A stretch of DNA of 64,000 nt from Paenibacillus mangrovi (GTDB lineage: Bacteria; Bacillota; Bacilli; Paenibacillales; Paenibacillaceae). The translations under genes were made by a program, and so were the position numbers. The stretch is taken from NCBI RefSeq assembly GCF_022898935.1, contig NZ_JALIRP010000016.1, positions 30,161-94,160 on the forward strand, read 5' to 3'. The notes beneath the pieces are model-generated. The model worked only from the letters and a program-made list of their open reading frames with translations, made no database searches and was not told the origin of the DNA. This document shows positions 17,238-25,605 of this stretch, piece by piece; positions within the stretch are counted from its first letter, which is position 1, and each line of letters begins with the position of its first letter.

Positions 17238-18239
17238 TTAAGCCTGCAGTTCGGACAGCTTGACTCCTCGGTGTTCACGCGCCGATTGATTCGCAGCTTC
17301 CATCAGCTTTGTCAGTTCTACTGCATAAGCCACATTCTCATCAGCCGTCGTATCGTTCTGGATATGTCCAATCCATTGATGGAAGGCACTTTCCCGGTTA
17401 TCTGGAACAGTCAGCTCTACCCAATCATTCTTATATTCTTCCTTACGTGAAGTCCGGATCAGCAGCTTATCATCCGGCGTTCCGTACAAAAGCGTACCTT
17501 CCGTACCGTGAACTTCGATGCAGAATGGAGAGAAGTTGTTCACAAAACCCGCTTCCACGATCCCTACAGCTCCTGACGCCGTGGATAAAGTGGCAACCGC
17601 GTTATCCTCTACTTCCTTGCCGGTAACATAGCCGAATTGTGCGCTCACCGCGATAGGTTCCTCATTCAGGAACAGCCGCGTCAAATACATTGGGTGGCAG
17701 CCGAGGTCAATCAAAGCTCCGCCAAGGCAATCCTCCAGACTGTAAAAATGGTTCGGAAGCCAGCCGGCTGTTGCGCCGTTATGAGACAAGCGAACACGCA
17801 CCATCGTCACTTTTCCAAGAAGCTCCTGGTCAAGAATCTCCCGGATCGCAAGTGTGTAGCCGTCATTCAATCTTGGGAGGGAGACCGTTAGTTTCACATT
17901 ATTTTCTTTTACCGCTTCCAGGATCTCGTTCACCTCATGCAGTGTTGGCGCCAAAACCTTCTCCGTAAAAATATGCTTGCCAGCGGCAGCCGCCTTAAGC
18001 ATAACATCGCGGTGCATACGTGTTGGAGCATCCACGATAACCCCATCAATGTCATCTCGTGCCAGCATTTCATCCAATGAAGCATAGAACGTTACACCTT
18101 GTTTGTCCGCCGCTTCTTGCCCGCGTTCCGGATTTTCATCCCATACCGCTACGATCTCGGCCTCCGGATGCTGTTGGGCTTGTTTGGTATAATCCCACGC
18201 ATGAACATGCCAATAACTGATTTTTCCGATTCTAATCAT
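17238..18239 (-). CDS. Gfo/Idh/MocA-family oxidoreductase with altered EKP motif
   Basis: This 333-residue protein has the family's two domains, but two signatures differ. The N-terminus reads IRIGKISYWHVHAWDYTKQA, without the usual GxGxxG glycine loop. The EKP motif reads FTEKVLAPTLHEV (about 90-102), with Val in place of Pro. The C-terminal GGALIDLGCHPMYLTRL (about 175-191) is normal. It may use NAD(P) differently or serve a different role from its paralogues. The start is ATG 18239, which has GAGGTG eight bases upstream; the longer frame to 18281 has no ribosome binding site. Confidence 0.83.
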   Translation of the reverse strand: MIRIGKISYWHVHAWDYTKQAQQHPEAEIVAVWDENPERGQEAADKQGVTFYASLDEMLARDDIDGVIVDAPTRMHRDVMLKAAAAGKHIFTEKVLAPTLHEVNEILEAVKENNVKLTVSLPRLNDGYTLAIREILDQELLGKVTMVRVRLSHNGATAGWLPNHFYSLEDCLGGALIDLGCHPMYLTRLFLNEEPIAVSAQFGYVTGKEVEDNAVATLSTASGAVGIVEAGFVNNFSPFCIEVHGTEGTLLYGTPDDKLLIRTSRKEEYKNDWVELTVPDNRESAFHQWIGHIQNDTTADENVAYAVELTKLMEAANQSAREHRGVKLSELQA

Positions 18240-18385
18240 ATCTAAGACACCTCGTTTTTTAATATTGGGACATCTTTCCATTAATCTATCACAGAAAACG
18301 CCGACTTTAATAGTATAAATTTACGATTCCAATGCGAAACTTGCAGCTCTCGCCGTCTCGGCCACGTAATGACCATCCTTGATGA

Positions 18386-18420
18386 GAAAAAGCTCACTCT
18401 CTCTTAATAAAGGGTGAGCC
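18386..18420 (-). terminator. Intrinsic terminator inside the sugar cluster
   Basis: GCTCAC (18392-18397) and GTGAGC (18414-18419) pair and on the minus strand are followed by TTTTTCTC. It separates the isomerase/oxidoreductase pair from the two downstream oxidoreductase genes, which may therefore have their own promoter. Confidence 0.65.
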
Positions 18421-18436
18421 TTCATTCTATTCTACT

Positions 18437-19531
18437 CTATTCAAAATATACAGTTTTTCCAGTGCGTGCCGATTCATAGATCGCTTCTAGCACTTCAGTC
18501 ACGACCAGCGCCTGCTCGGGCTTCACCATCGGCTCCGTGTCGTTCAGGATGCTCTCGATCCAAAATCTGCACTCTCTGGCAGCCTGGCTTTCCGACTTCC
18601 CGTCAAAGTAATTCACTCCGCCGGAATTAAGCTCAGCCTGCTTCGTGTACAAATGCCCCAGCTCTTCCCCGTTGATACGCAGTCCGTCCCGCATATCCGC
18701 GCCCGCTTCGGTTCCGCACAGCGTTGCCTTGGCTTCGCCCACATCCAATGTGTTCAGGGCCCAGCTGGATTCCAGCGCAATGGTTGCACCGTTTTCCATC
18801 GTGATAAATCCGAATGCGGAATCTTCAACCGTGAACTTCTCCGGATCCCAAGGTCCCCACGCGTTCGCCGCATCCTTCTTGCTACCGAGCTTATAGTAGA
18901 CGTTGCCGACCACACTTTTCACCTTGTAGTTGTCCATTAGCCACAGCGTCAAATCCAGCGCATGCGTACCGATATCAATCAGTGGACCTCCGCCCTGTTC
19001 TTCTTCATTCAGAAATACGCCCCAAGTTGGTACAGCGCGTCTGCGGATAGCATGTGCCTTCGCAAAATAGATATCTCCCAAATCTCCGCGTTCACAGATT
19101 TTCTTCAGCAGCAGAGAATCCGGACGGTAGCGGTTATCGTAGCCGATCGTCAGCTTTTTGCCTGTCCGTTTTGCCGCTTCCACCATCGCCCGGGCTTCCT
19201 CGGAGGTCTTGGCCATCGGTTTTTCGCACATTACATGCTTGCCTGCTTCGAGCGCAGCAATCGTAATGTGGGAATGGGATTTATTAGGTGTGCACACATG
19301 AACTACGTCGATACTGTCATCCTTCAGAAGCTCCCGATAATCTGTGTAAATGTCGATATCTTCCTTGCCTATTTTCTCTGCGGACTCAATCGCGCGTTCT
19401 TCAATAATATCGCAGAATGCCACCAATTCGACGTTTTTCTGCGCATGCAGATTCGGGATATGCTTGCCGTTAGCGATGCCCCCGCAGCCGATAATGCCAA
19501 CACGCAGTATTTTCTGTTCTTGTTTAGCCAT
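18437..19531 (-). CDS. Gfo/Idh/MocA-family NAD(P)-dependent oxidoreductase
   Basis: The 364-residue protein has a classic Rossmann start, LRVGIIGCGGIANGKHIPNL (residues 9-28), then HVMCEKPMAKTSEEA (near 97-111) and GGGPLIDIGTHALDLTLW (about 182-199) in the catalytic domain. It should act on a cyclic sugar or polyol. AGGGAGATG precedes ATG 19531. It lies 28 bases downstream of the isomerase gene, so the two form one transcription unit, consistent with an oxidise-then-isomerise route on an unusual sugar. Confidence 0.88.
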   Translation of the reverse strand: MAKQEQKILRVGIIGCGGIANGKHIPNLHAQKNVELVAFCDIIEERAIESAEKIGKEDIDIYTDYRELLKDDSIDVVHVCTPNKSHSHITIAALEAGKHVMCEKPMAKTSEEARAMVEAAKRTGKKLTIGYDNRYRPDSLLLKKICERGDLGDIYFAKAHAIRRRAVPTWGVFLNEEEQGGGPLIDIGTHALDLTLWLMDNYKVKSVVGNVYYKLGSKKDAANAWGPWDPEKFTVEDSAFGFITMENGATIALESSWALNTLDVGEAKATLCGTEAGADMRDGLRINGEELGHLYTKQAELNSGGVNYFDGKSESQAARECRFWIESILNDTEPMVKPEQALVVTEVLEAIYESARTGKTVYFE

Positions 19532-19559
19532 GTTATCGTCATCTCCCTGGATTCATAGT

Positions 19560-20306
19560 TTATAATATTTGTCGAAGGTAACGGAGACTTGCTCCAATGC
19601 TGTCCAGCTGAGGAATATCGAATTCCTCCTGCTCTACCGTATACCACTCTACACCGTAACGCTTACCGGCCTCGGTGATCGCCACAAAATCCATTATCCC
19701 TGAGCCAATTTCTATGTTTCGTTTATCCTGTTCACTCTTCATATCCTTGATATGCAAAATACGGCAGCGTTCCTTGAATGCTTCGATCCAATCTACGGAA
19801 CGGAAACCTGCATGCTCTGCCCAGTATGTATCCAGCTCCAGGAATAAATGATCCGGATCCGTGTATTGGGTCAGCCATTCCAAGCCGGTGAGTCCTTCAA
19901 ATTTAAGGAATTCGACTCCGTGATTGTGATAACCGAAGCGAATGCCCTGTTCCTTGCAGCGTTCTCCGATCCGATCCAGCTGTTCCGCAGTCCGCTTATA
20001 GCTGTCAGCGCTTTCACGCATCTCTTCTGGGAGTCCAGGGCAAATGATATATGGGCTCCCGATGGTAAGCGAATATTCGATTGTCTGATCAAGCTGCTGC
20101 GTCAGGTCGGAAATGCCGATATGGCTTCCGGCTGCCCGCAGGCCGTATGAATCAAGAGCGTTCCGCAGTTCAGCCGCAGAAGTCCCAAAATATCCGGCAA
20201 ACTCGACGCCATCGTATCCGATGTCTGCCACCTTTTTCAGCGTACCTAATAAATCTGTGCTTGTTAACTCTTTAATAGAATAAAGCTGCAGTGCTATATT
20301 TTCCAT
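19560..20306 (-). CDS. Sugar phosphate isomerase/epimerase family (AP endonuclease 2 TIM barrel)
   Basis: The 248-residue TIM-barrel protein has the family's metal-site strands: YDGVEFAGYFG (about 28-38), RFGYHNHGVEF (about 133-143), HLFLELDTYWAEHAG (about 161-175), CRILHIKDM and a late YTVEQEEFD. Such enzymes isomerise or epimerise keto sugars or inosose-like compounds with a divalent metal. ATG 20306 is chosen because GGGAGGTG lies seven bases upstream; the longer frame to 20348 has no such site. It is first in the cluster and divergent from the AraC regulator at 20424. Confidence 0.86.
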   Translation of the reverse strand: MENIALQLYSIKELTSTDLLGTLKKVADIGYDGVEFAGYFGTSAAELRNALDSYGLRAAGSHIGISDLTQQLDQTIEYSLTIGSPYIICPGLPEEMRESADSYKRTAEQLDRIGERCKEQGIRFGYHNHGVEFLKFEGLTGLEWLTQYTDPDHLFLELDTYWAEHAGFRSVDWIEAFKERCRILHIKDMKSEQDKRNIEIGSGIMDFVAITEAGKRYGVEWYTVEQEEFDIPQLDSIGASLRYLRQIL

Positions 20307-20423
20307 ATAATTGCACCTCCCATATAACAAGTAAGATAAGGATACCAAAATCGCCGGATACGTAATACAATGAACCTATTCGAAAATATTAAATATTTGT
20401 CCTAATGAAAACGAGGTGCAGAA

Positions 20424-21314
20424 ATGATGCTTGAGCCGTATTTCGAATCCAACCGCTCTGCTGCCGGATCGATCCATTTCCCATATGAGAGCATGATCCA
20501 TTCCAGCAAGAAGGAACGCTGCATCGTGGGACCGCATTGGCATCTTTATATCGAAATCTTGTACTTCCTTTCAGGCAAAGCCAAGGTCTATCTGGGCGCG
20601 GAATGCCATATTCTCGGCAAAGGCGATCTGATCTTAATCCATTCGCATGAGACACATTCCATCTATTCCATGGATGAGGAGGTCTCTTATATCGTGGTGA
20701 AGTTCGACCCCGAGGTTCTCTATTCTACTTCTCGTACGATTCTCGAATCTAAATACATATTGCCTTTCACGCTCGCAGATTCCCGCGGACAGAGAGTTTT
20801 TACAGAACCTGAGATCAAAGACACCCCTATCCCCGCCCTTATTCAGGAGATTTACGAAGAGTTCAGCTCCAAGGGCTTCGGGTTTGAGCTGGCTGTACGG
20901 ACGCTGATCTGCCGGGTATTTTTATGGTTTCTGCGAAAAACTCACCACCAACATTGGAGCTGGGAAGTGGCGCATTCGCTGAACGACAGCGATTACCAGA
21001 TGCTACAGAAGGTGTTTGAGTACATCGATTATAACTACATGAACGATATCAATGCCCAGACCGCGGCACGTTTGTGCAATATGAGCTACAGTTATTTTTC
21101 TAGGAGATTCAAAGCGATCATGGGAAAGACATTCACGAATTACTTAAGCTATATCAGGATCACCGAGGCGGAAAAGCTGCTTCTTACGACGGATATGAGC
21201 ATGACCGCTATTGCGCTTGAGGTAGGCTTTTCAAGTTCCAGCTACTTCATCCAGCAGTTTAGGCAGTATAAGAGCATATCCCCGCACCAGTTCCGTAAAA
21301 AAGGAAAAGCCTGA
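20424..21314 (+). CDS. AraC-family transcriptional regulator
   Basis: The 296-residue protein has an N-terminal cupin-like sensing domain (HWHLYIEILYFLSGKAKVYLG near 38-58, and GDLILIHSHETHSIY at about 66-80). The C-terminal pair of AraC helix-turn-helix motifs covers about 200-295, with NAQTAARLCNMSYSYFSRRF and IALEVGFSSSSYFIQQFRQ. It is transcribed divergently from the isomerase/oxidoreductase cluster, across a 117-base gap, and most likely activates that cluster in response to its sugar. GAGGTG lies five bases before the first of two adjacent ATGs. Confidence 0.9.
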   Translation: MMLEPYFESNRSAAGSIHFPYESMIHSSKKERCIVGPHWHLYIEILYFLSGKAKVYLGAECHILGKGDLILIHSHETHSIYSMDEEVSYIVVKFDPEVLYSTSRTILESKYILPFTLADSRGQRVFTEPEIKDTPIPALIQEIYEEFSSKGFGFELAVRTLICRVFLWFLRKTHHQHWSWEVAHSLNDSDYQMLQKVFEYIDYNYMNDINAQTAARLCNMSYSYFSRRFKAIMGKTFTNYLSYIRITEAEKLLLTTDMSMTAIALEVGFSSSSYFIQQFRQYKSISPHQFRKKGKA

Positions 21315-21338
21315 AACGTGATGTAAGGTCATGTAAAT

Positions 21339-21956
21339 TTATTTCATTAGTGTACGCACGATCGTCTGCAGTCCCTTCAGCATGGTATCATGCGACAACG
21401 AGGGGAGGCTTGGCTTCAAGGCAGCCATCTCTTCCGAAGCCGGAAAATGGACAAATCCTCCTGCGATCGGGAGATTGTGTATCCGTATGTAGTCCAGCAG
21501 CGCATACATCGTATTATTGCAGATGAAAGTACCGGCTGAGTAGGAAATGGAAGCCGGAATACCCTGTTCTTTCATGCTCTCGACCATTTCGCGGACAGGC
21601 AAACGGGTAAACAAACCGTCAGGACCTTCCGGATTCACAGCCTCGTTGTAAGGACGGTTTCCATTGTTATCCGCGACCGTCGATTCCTTCGGGACTTCTT
21701 TCAAATTGATGGCGATTTGCTCTGGTGTGATCGACGTCCGGCCGGATGCGAGTCCGCAGCAAACCACCGCATCCGGCCCAATCGATTCGATTGTTTGGAT
21801 CAATTGGGCTGAGCATTCGTCAAAAACCACCGGAAGCAGCAGCGTATGGATCTCCGCTCCCTGGACAGGCTCCTTGCCTATGTCCCCAATCAACTTCTGA
21901 GTGGGATTGATCGTATCTCCGCCAAAGGGTTCAAATGCTGTAATCAGAATTCTCAA
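21339..21956 (-). CDS. pcp: Pyroglutamyl-peptidase I
   Basis: This 205-residue cysteine peptidase removes N-terminal pyroglutamate from peptides. It begins LRILITAFEPFGGDTINPTQ, the family signature, and carries the catalytic residues in SPEQIAINL-type TPEQIAINL (Glu), SAGTFICNNTMYALL (Cys) and GGFVHFPASEE (His). The start is TTG 21956, with AGGAGG seven bases upstream; a longer ATG frame reaches 22118 but would overlap pxpA and has no ribosome binding site. It is the last gene of the oxoproline operon and feeds 5-oxoproline to PxpABC. No terminator was seen in the 24 bases separating it from the convergent AraC gene. Confidence 0.93.
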   Translation of the reverse strand: MRILITAFEPFGGDTINPTQKLIGDIGKEPVQGAEIHTLLLPVVFDECSAQLIQTIESIGPDAVVCCGLASGRTSITPEQIAINLKEVPKESTVADNNGNRPYNEAVNPEGPDGLFTRLPVREMVESMKEQGIPASISYSAGTFICNNTMYALLDYIRIHNLPIAGGFVHFPASEEMAALKPSLPSLSHDTMLKGLQTIVRTLMK

Positions 21957-21978
21957 GTTAATTCCTCCTGTTATGTCG

Positions 21979-22743
21979 TTAATAAGGTTGAAAAGCTCGA
22001 ACGGATACCTGCTCCTGATAGAGCGCCGAACGCAGCATTTTGGCAAAGGATAGCGCATGTTCCCCATCCCCGTGAATGCATACTGTGTCCGCTTCGATCT
22101 CAATCTTTTTGCCGCCAAACGCAGTAACGGTTCCTTCCTTCACCATTTGCAGCACCTGCTTAACCGCTAGATCCGGCTCCTTAATCAATGCGTCCGGCAT
22201 GCTTCTTGGAGTCAGTGTCCCGTCTTCCTGATAGGTCCGGTCGGCAAAGACTTCCGATGCTGTTTGCAGGCCCTTAGATCTGCCCGCTCTTATCATCTCG
22301 CTGCCCGCAAGCCCGAAAAGAATCAGGGATGGATCCACGGAATAGACAGCCTCTGCCAATGCATCTGCCAGCGGCTTCTCCACGGCTGCCATATTGTATA
22401 GCGCGCCATGCGCTTTGACATGACTCAAGACGCCGCCTTCCTGCTTGACGAAAGCCTGCAATGCTCCAATCTGATAGGTCACCATGTCAAAAACCTCTTC
22501 CGGCGACACCTCCATCCGGCGTCTCCCGAATCCGGCCAAATCCGGAAGTCCCGGATGTGCCCCTATAGCCACACCTTTACTTATCGCCAAACGTACCGTT
22601 TTTCTCATGACAGAGGGATCTCCCGCATGGAAGCCGCATGCGATATTGGCAGACGTAATTTCATCCATCATATCTTTGTCGGCTCCGAGGACGTAGCGGC
22701 CAAAGCTTTCACCCATATCACAATTCAAATCAATCCGCAGCAT
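21979..22743 (-). CDS. pxpA: 5-oxoprolinase subunit A (LamB/YcsF)
   Basis: The 254-residue subunit belongs to the ATP-dependent PxpABC 5-oxoprolinase that opens 5-oxoproline to L-glutamate. Family signatures are DLNCDMGESFG (5-15), ANIACGFHAGDP (33-44), AHPGLPDLAGFGRR (about 62-75), VKAHGALYN (about 108-116) and CIHGDGEHAL near the C-terminus. An AAAGGAGG lies six bases before ATG 22743. It overlaps the end of pxpC by 14 bases and is followed by pcp after 22 bases. Confidence 0.95.
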   Translation of the reverse strand: MLRIDLNCDMGESFGRYVLGADKDMMDEITSANIACGFHAGDPSVMRKTVRLAISKGVAIGAHPGLPDLAGFGRRRMEVSPEEVFDMVTYQIGALQAFVKQEGGVLSHVKAHGALYNMAAVEKPLADALAEAVYSVDPSLILFGLAGSEMIRAGRSKGLQTASEVFADRTYQEDGTLTPRSMPDALIKEPDLAVKQVLQMVKEGTVTAFGGKKIEIEADTVCIHGDGEHALSFAKMLRSALYQEQVSVRAFQPY

Positions 22744-23737
22744 TGTTTTCCTCCTTTAATTTGGAGTCTATCATGGTTTTCAGCAGCCTCATTTGACGCG
22801 CCTGTTCAAAACAGAGCTGTTCCGACTCAGAGTGGGAAATCTCCTGGAAACGGACGCGCCCTCCAGGCGGGAGCTGGGCAACCCGGGGCAGATCTACGGA
22901 AGCGACCTGCGCGATTTTCGGATAACCGCCAAGCGTTTGTCTGTCCGCCATCAGAACAATAGGCTGCCCGTCTGCAGGCACCTGCACGGTTCCCGCTGCT
23001 ACACCTTCAGAAATATACTCACGCGGGCATTCCATTCCAAGAACGGGACCTGACAGTCTGTAACCCATCCGATCCGATTCCGGTTTAACTGAATATTCAC
23101 TTTGGAAAAAGCGATCCCTGGCTTCCTGATGGAAATCTTCGAATTGGCGTCCGCGCGTGACCCGGATCACCTGAGAGCCTCCGTAAGTCATATGGGGAGC
23201 AGCCGACCATTTCACCGTTTGAAAAGGGGAATTCTCTGACCGATCGGATAAACGTATATATGAAGAAGCGCTATGCTGTATATGTATTACATCCCCGGAC
23301 TCCAGGGCTCGCCCGTTCAAACCGCCAATACCTGCCCGTAAATTGGTGCTGCGGCTGCCCATCACTTCGGGCACGTCGATTCCGCCGGAGACGGCCACAT
23401 ACGACCGGCATCCGGAAACCGGACGTTTAAATATCAGCTCACTGCCCTGACGAAAGAATACAGGTCGCCACATCGGTACAGATAAACCGCCGCTTTCCGG
23501 AGCTAAGTCTGCCCCCGTTATGGAAACCAACGTATCGCTCAGGAACTTTACTGCAAAACCATACCAGGTGATTTCAAGCGCCGCCTCCTCGCCATTATTA
23601 CCTACAAGCCAATTGGCCAAGCTGTAAGCATAACTGTCCATAACCCCTGAGGTGCCGACACCGAATTTGCCGTATCCCCTTCTCCCTATGTCCTGAACTG
23701 TTGCTAGCAGCCCTCTTTTCAAAACCTCTAGACTCAT
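22730..23737 (-). CDS. pxpC: 5-oxoprolinase subunit C (KipA-like carboxyltransferase domain)
   Basis: The 335-residue protein is the KipA/biotin-dependent carboxyltransferase-like subunit of 5-oxoprolinase. Visible signatures are LLATVQDIGRRGYGKFGVGTSGVMD (about 10-34), ALEITWYGF and YRLSGPVLGMECPREYISEGV in the second half, with the late LMADRQTLGGYPKIAQVAS. The ATG overlaps the pxpB stop as ATGA, so the two subunits are translationally coupled. In Bacillus the same family partners with KipI in sporulation control, but the presence of pxpA and pcp here points to oxoproline breakdown. Confidence 0.93.
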   Translation of the reverse strand: MSLEVLKRGLLATVQDIGRRGYGKFGVGTSGVMDSYAYSLANWLVGNNGEEAALEITWYGFAVKFLSDTLVSITGADLAPESGGLSVPMWRPVFFRQGSELIFKRPVSGCRSYVAVSGGIDVPEVMGSRSTNLRAGIGGLNGRALESGDVIHIQHSASSYIRLSDRSENSPFQTVKWSAAPHMTYGGSQVIRVTRGRQFEDFHQEARDRFFQSEYSVKPESDRMGYRLSGPVLGMECPREYISEGVAAGTVQVPADGQPIVLMADRQTLGGYPKIAQVASVDLPRVAQLPPGGRVRFQEISHSESEQLCFEQARQMRLLKTMIDSKLKEENNAAD

Positions 23738-24447
23738 TCCCGTTCACCTGCAATCCTGTTATATTCGGCTGCGCTTATGGCTTTAAAGCGAATCAGCTGA
23801 CCGCTTTCCAGCAGCACGGGCGGGTCCTGATCAGGCAGGAATAAGGCAAGCGGCGTGCGGCCGATAATCTGCCATCCTCCCGGTGTTTGCAGCGGATATA
23901 TACCCGTTTGTGTACCGGCAATGCCTACAGAACCTGCGGGTATGCTCAGTCTCGGAGTACTTTTTCTTGGCGCAGCGATGCTTTCCGGTACACCGCCGAG
24001 ATAAGGAAACCCGGGTGCAAAACCAAGCGCATAAACCAAAAAATCCTGTCCTGTATGAATTCTGACGACATCCTCTTCACTCCGTCCGTTCACCTCGGCA
24101 ACATAAGCCAGATCTGGACCGTGTAAACCGCCATAGCACACCGGGATCAGAGCAACCCTACGTTTGGGGGATGGACGATTTGGTGCGTCCCGCAGCAGTT
24201 CTTCCACAATCGAACAAACATATTCAAAAACGGTCTCAATTCCTTTCGGCCGTTCCAGCATCAGAAGATCATAATATAACGTTAACGTCGTAAAGGATGG
24301 GATACATTCCAAGAAACCCGGAAATGGGTGCCGTTCCAGGTGCGAAGCCGCTGCCTGAACCTCGGCATTAACTTCTTCCCCGATGCTCTCTCCGAATTGA
24401 ATCAGCAAAGCCGAATCGCCCATCGCTGTCATTGTAAGCTGCTTCAT
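23734..24447 (-). CDS. pxpB: 5-oxoprolinase subunit B (KipI-like)
   Basis: This 237-residue subunit has the cyclophilin-like KipI/AHS1 domain: MGDSALLIQFGESIGEEVN (about 9-27) and the hallmark GFAPGFPYLGGVPESIAAPRK near 140-160, followed by GSVGIAGTQTGIYPLQTPGGW. ATG 24447 is chosen since GAGG lies about eight bases upstream; an ATG at 24465 lacks this. It leads the operon pxpB-pxpC-pxpA-pcp. Confidence 0.93.
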   Translation of the reverse strand: MKQLTMTAMGDSALLIQFGESIGEEVNAEVQAAASHLERHPFPGFLECIPSFTTLTLYYDLLMLERPKGIETVFEYVCSIVEELLRDAPNRPSPKRRVALIPVCYGGLHGPDLAYVAEVNGRSEEDVVRIHTGQDFLVYALGFAPGFPYLGGVPESIAAPRKSTPRLSIPAGSVGIAGTQTGIYPLQTPGGWQIIGRTPLALFLPDQDPPVLLESGQLIRFKAISAAEYNRIAGERE

Positions 24448-24552
24448 ATCAGAGCCTCGCTTCATTAATGATTTCTTTTTCTATTTTAGAGTTGCTGCGC
24501 AGCAGATGGCAATCTTTTCGCATCATTTTCCGCTAATTGAACCTAAGACATC

Positions 24553-24580
24553 AAAAAAAGACTGCCACTCGGCAGCCTTT
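24553..24580 (-). terminator. Intrinsic terminator of the YitT gene
   Basis: On the minus strand GGCTGCC and GGCAGTC pair around GAGT and are followed by seven T residues, close after the stop at 24595. Confidence 0.85.
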
Positions 24581-24594
24581 AATCACTATTCAAT

Positions 24595-25431
24595 TTATTT
24601 AGCTAAGTCAATAAATCCTTCTCCAAATACATCTCTTACATCATGGATCGTAATAAATGCATCCTTGTCCACGGCTTTGACGATCTTTTTCAATGTCGAT
24701 ACTTCCTGTTTATTAATAACGACGTACAGCACTTCTTTCGGTGATTTCGTATAGTAGCCATAGCCGGGAAATACCGTCACGCCGCGTTCCATCGTATTGT
24801 TTATTTCCTGAGCGATATGATCGAATTCTTTGGAAATAATCGTCACGGCTTTACGTGGGTTCAAACCTTCAATGATGAATTCCATCACCTTCGTTGCAAC
24901 AAACAACATGACAATGGTCAGCATCAGGCTTTGGGCGCCAATGATAAAGAACGACGAAAATACTACGATCAGATCAAAAAACAGCAGCGCATAGCTGATA
25001 TTCCAATCCCAATACTTATGTGCAATTCTCGCCAAAATGACACTCCCCGCGGTGGTACCGCCAGCACGGACGATCAGACCAATGCCCACACCGGCAAAAA
25101 CCCCGCCGAAAATGGCATTCAGCAGCAGCTCATTCGAAGCTATGGTCCACCCTTCCGTTAAATGCAGGAACAGGGAATTGAATACAATGGCAATGATCGT
25201 ATAAAAGGTCGTCTGCTTATCCAGGAACTTATAGCCTATGAGAAGCAGGATTGAGTTCAAGATCAGGTTGACGAGGCCGGGTGACCATTGGAAAAGATAA
25301 TAAAGAATAATGGTAATGCCTGTGACGCCACCCTCCGACAAATCATTCGGAATCACAAACATGTTAACGTCCAGCGCGAAAATAAATGAACCGACAACAA
25401 GCAATAAGATATCTATAATTTTTCTGTTCAT
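24595..25431 (-). CDS. YitT family membrane protein (DUF161/DUF2179)
   Basis: The 278-residue protein has five or six N-terminal membrane helices, including LSEGGVTGITIILYYLFQWS (about 31-50) and VGIGLIVRAGGTTAGSVILA (about 105-125). A C-terminal soluble DUF2179 domain (about 220-278) holds TVFPGYGYYTKSPKEVLYVV. The family is widespread in Firmicutes; its transport or sensing role is not established. It is a single-gene unit. Confidence 0.87.
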   Translation of the reverse strand: MNRKIIDILLLVVGSFIFALDVNMFVIPNDLSEGGVTGITIILYYLFQWSPGLVNLILNSILLLIGYKFLDKQTTFYTIIAIVFNSLFLHLTEGWTIASNELLLNAIFGGVFAGVGIGLIVRAGGTTAGSVILARIAHKYWDWNISYALLFFDLIVVFSSFFIIGAQSLMLTIVMLFVATKVMEFIIEGLNPRKAVTIISKEFDHIAQEINNTMERGVTVFPGYGYYTKSPKEVLYVVINKQEVSTLKKIVKAVDKDAFITIHDVRDVFGEGFIDLAK

Positions 25432-25534
25432 AAGATGCCTACCCCACAGTTGATCTACCTTATTAGAATGACATAACCTTTATATTTTATCCAGTTTGTC
25501 CAAGGTTCGTCAACATCAAGAGGCTAAAAATGGC

Positions 25535-25561
25535 AAAAAAAATCCGCGTAATCCGCGGATG
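25535..25561 (-). terminator. Intrinsic terminator of the L,D-transpeptidase gene
   Basis: ATCCGCG and CGCGGAT pair around a five-base loop; on the minus strand a run of eight T residues follows. Confidence 0.85.
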
Positions 25562-25605
25562 ATCATGATAAGGCCTATTATTTTAAGATTCGAAAGACGT
25601 TTTTC

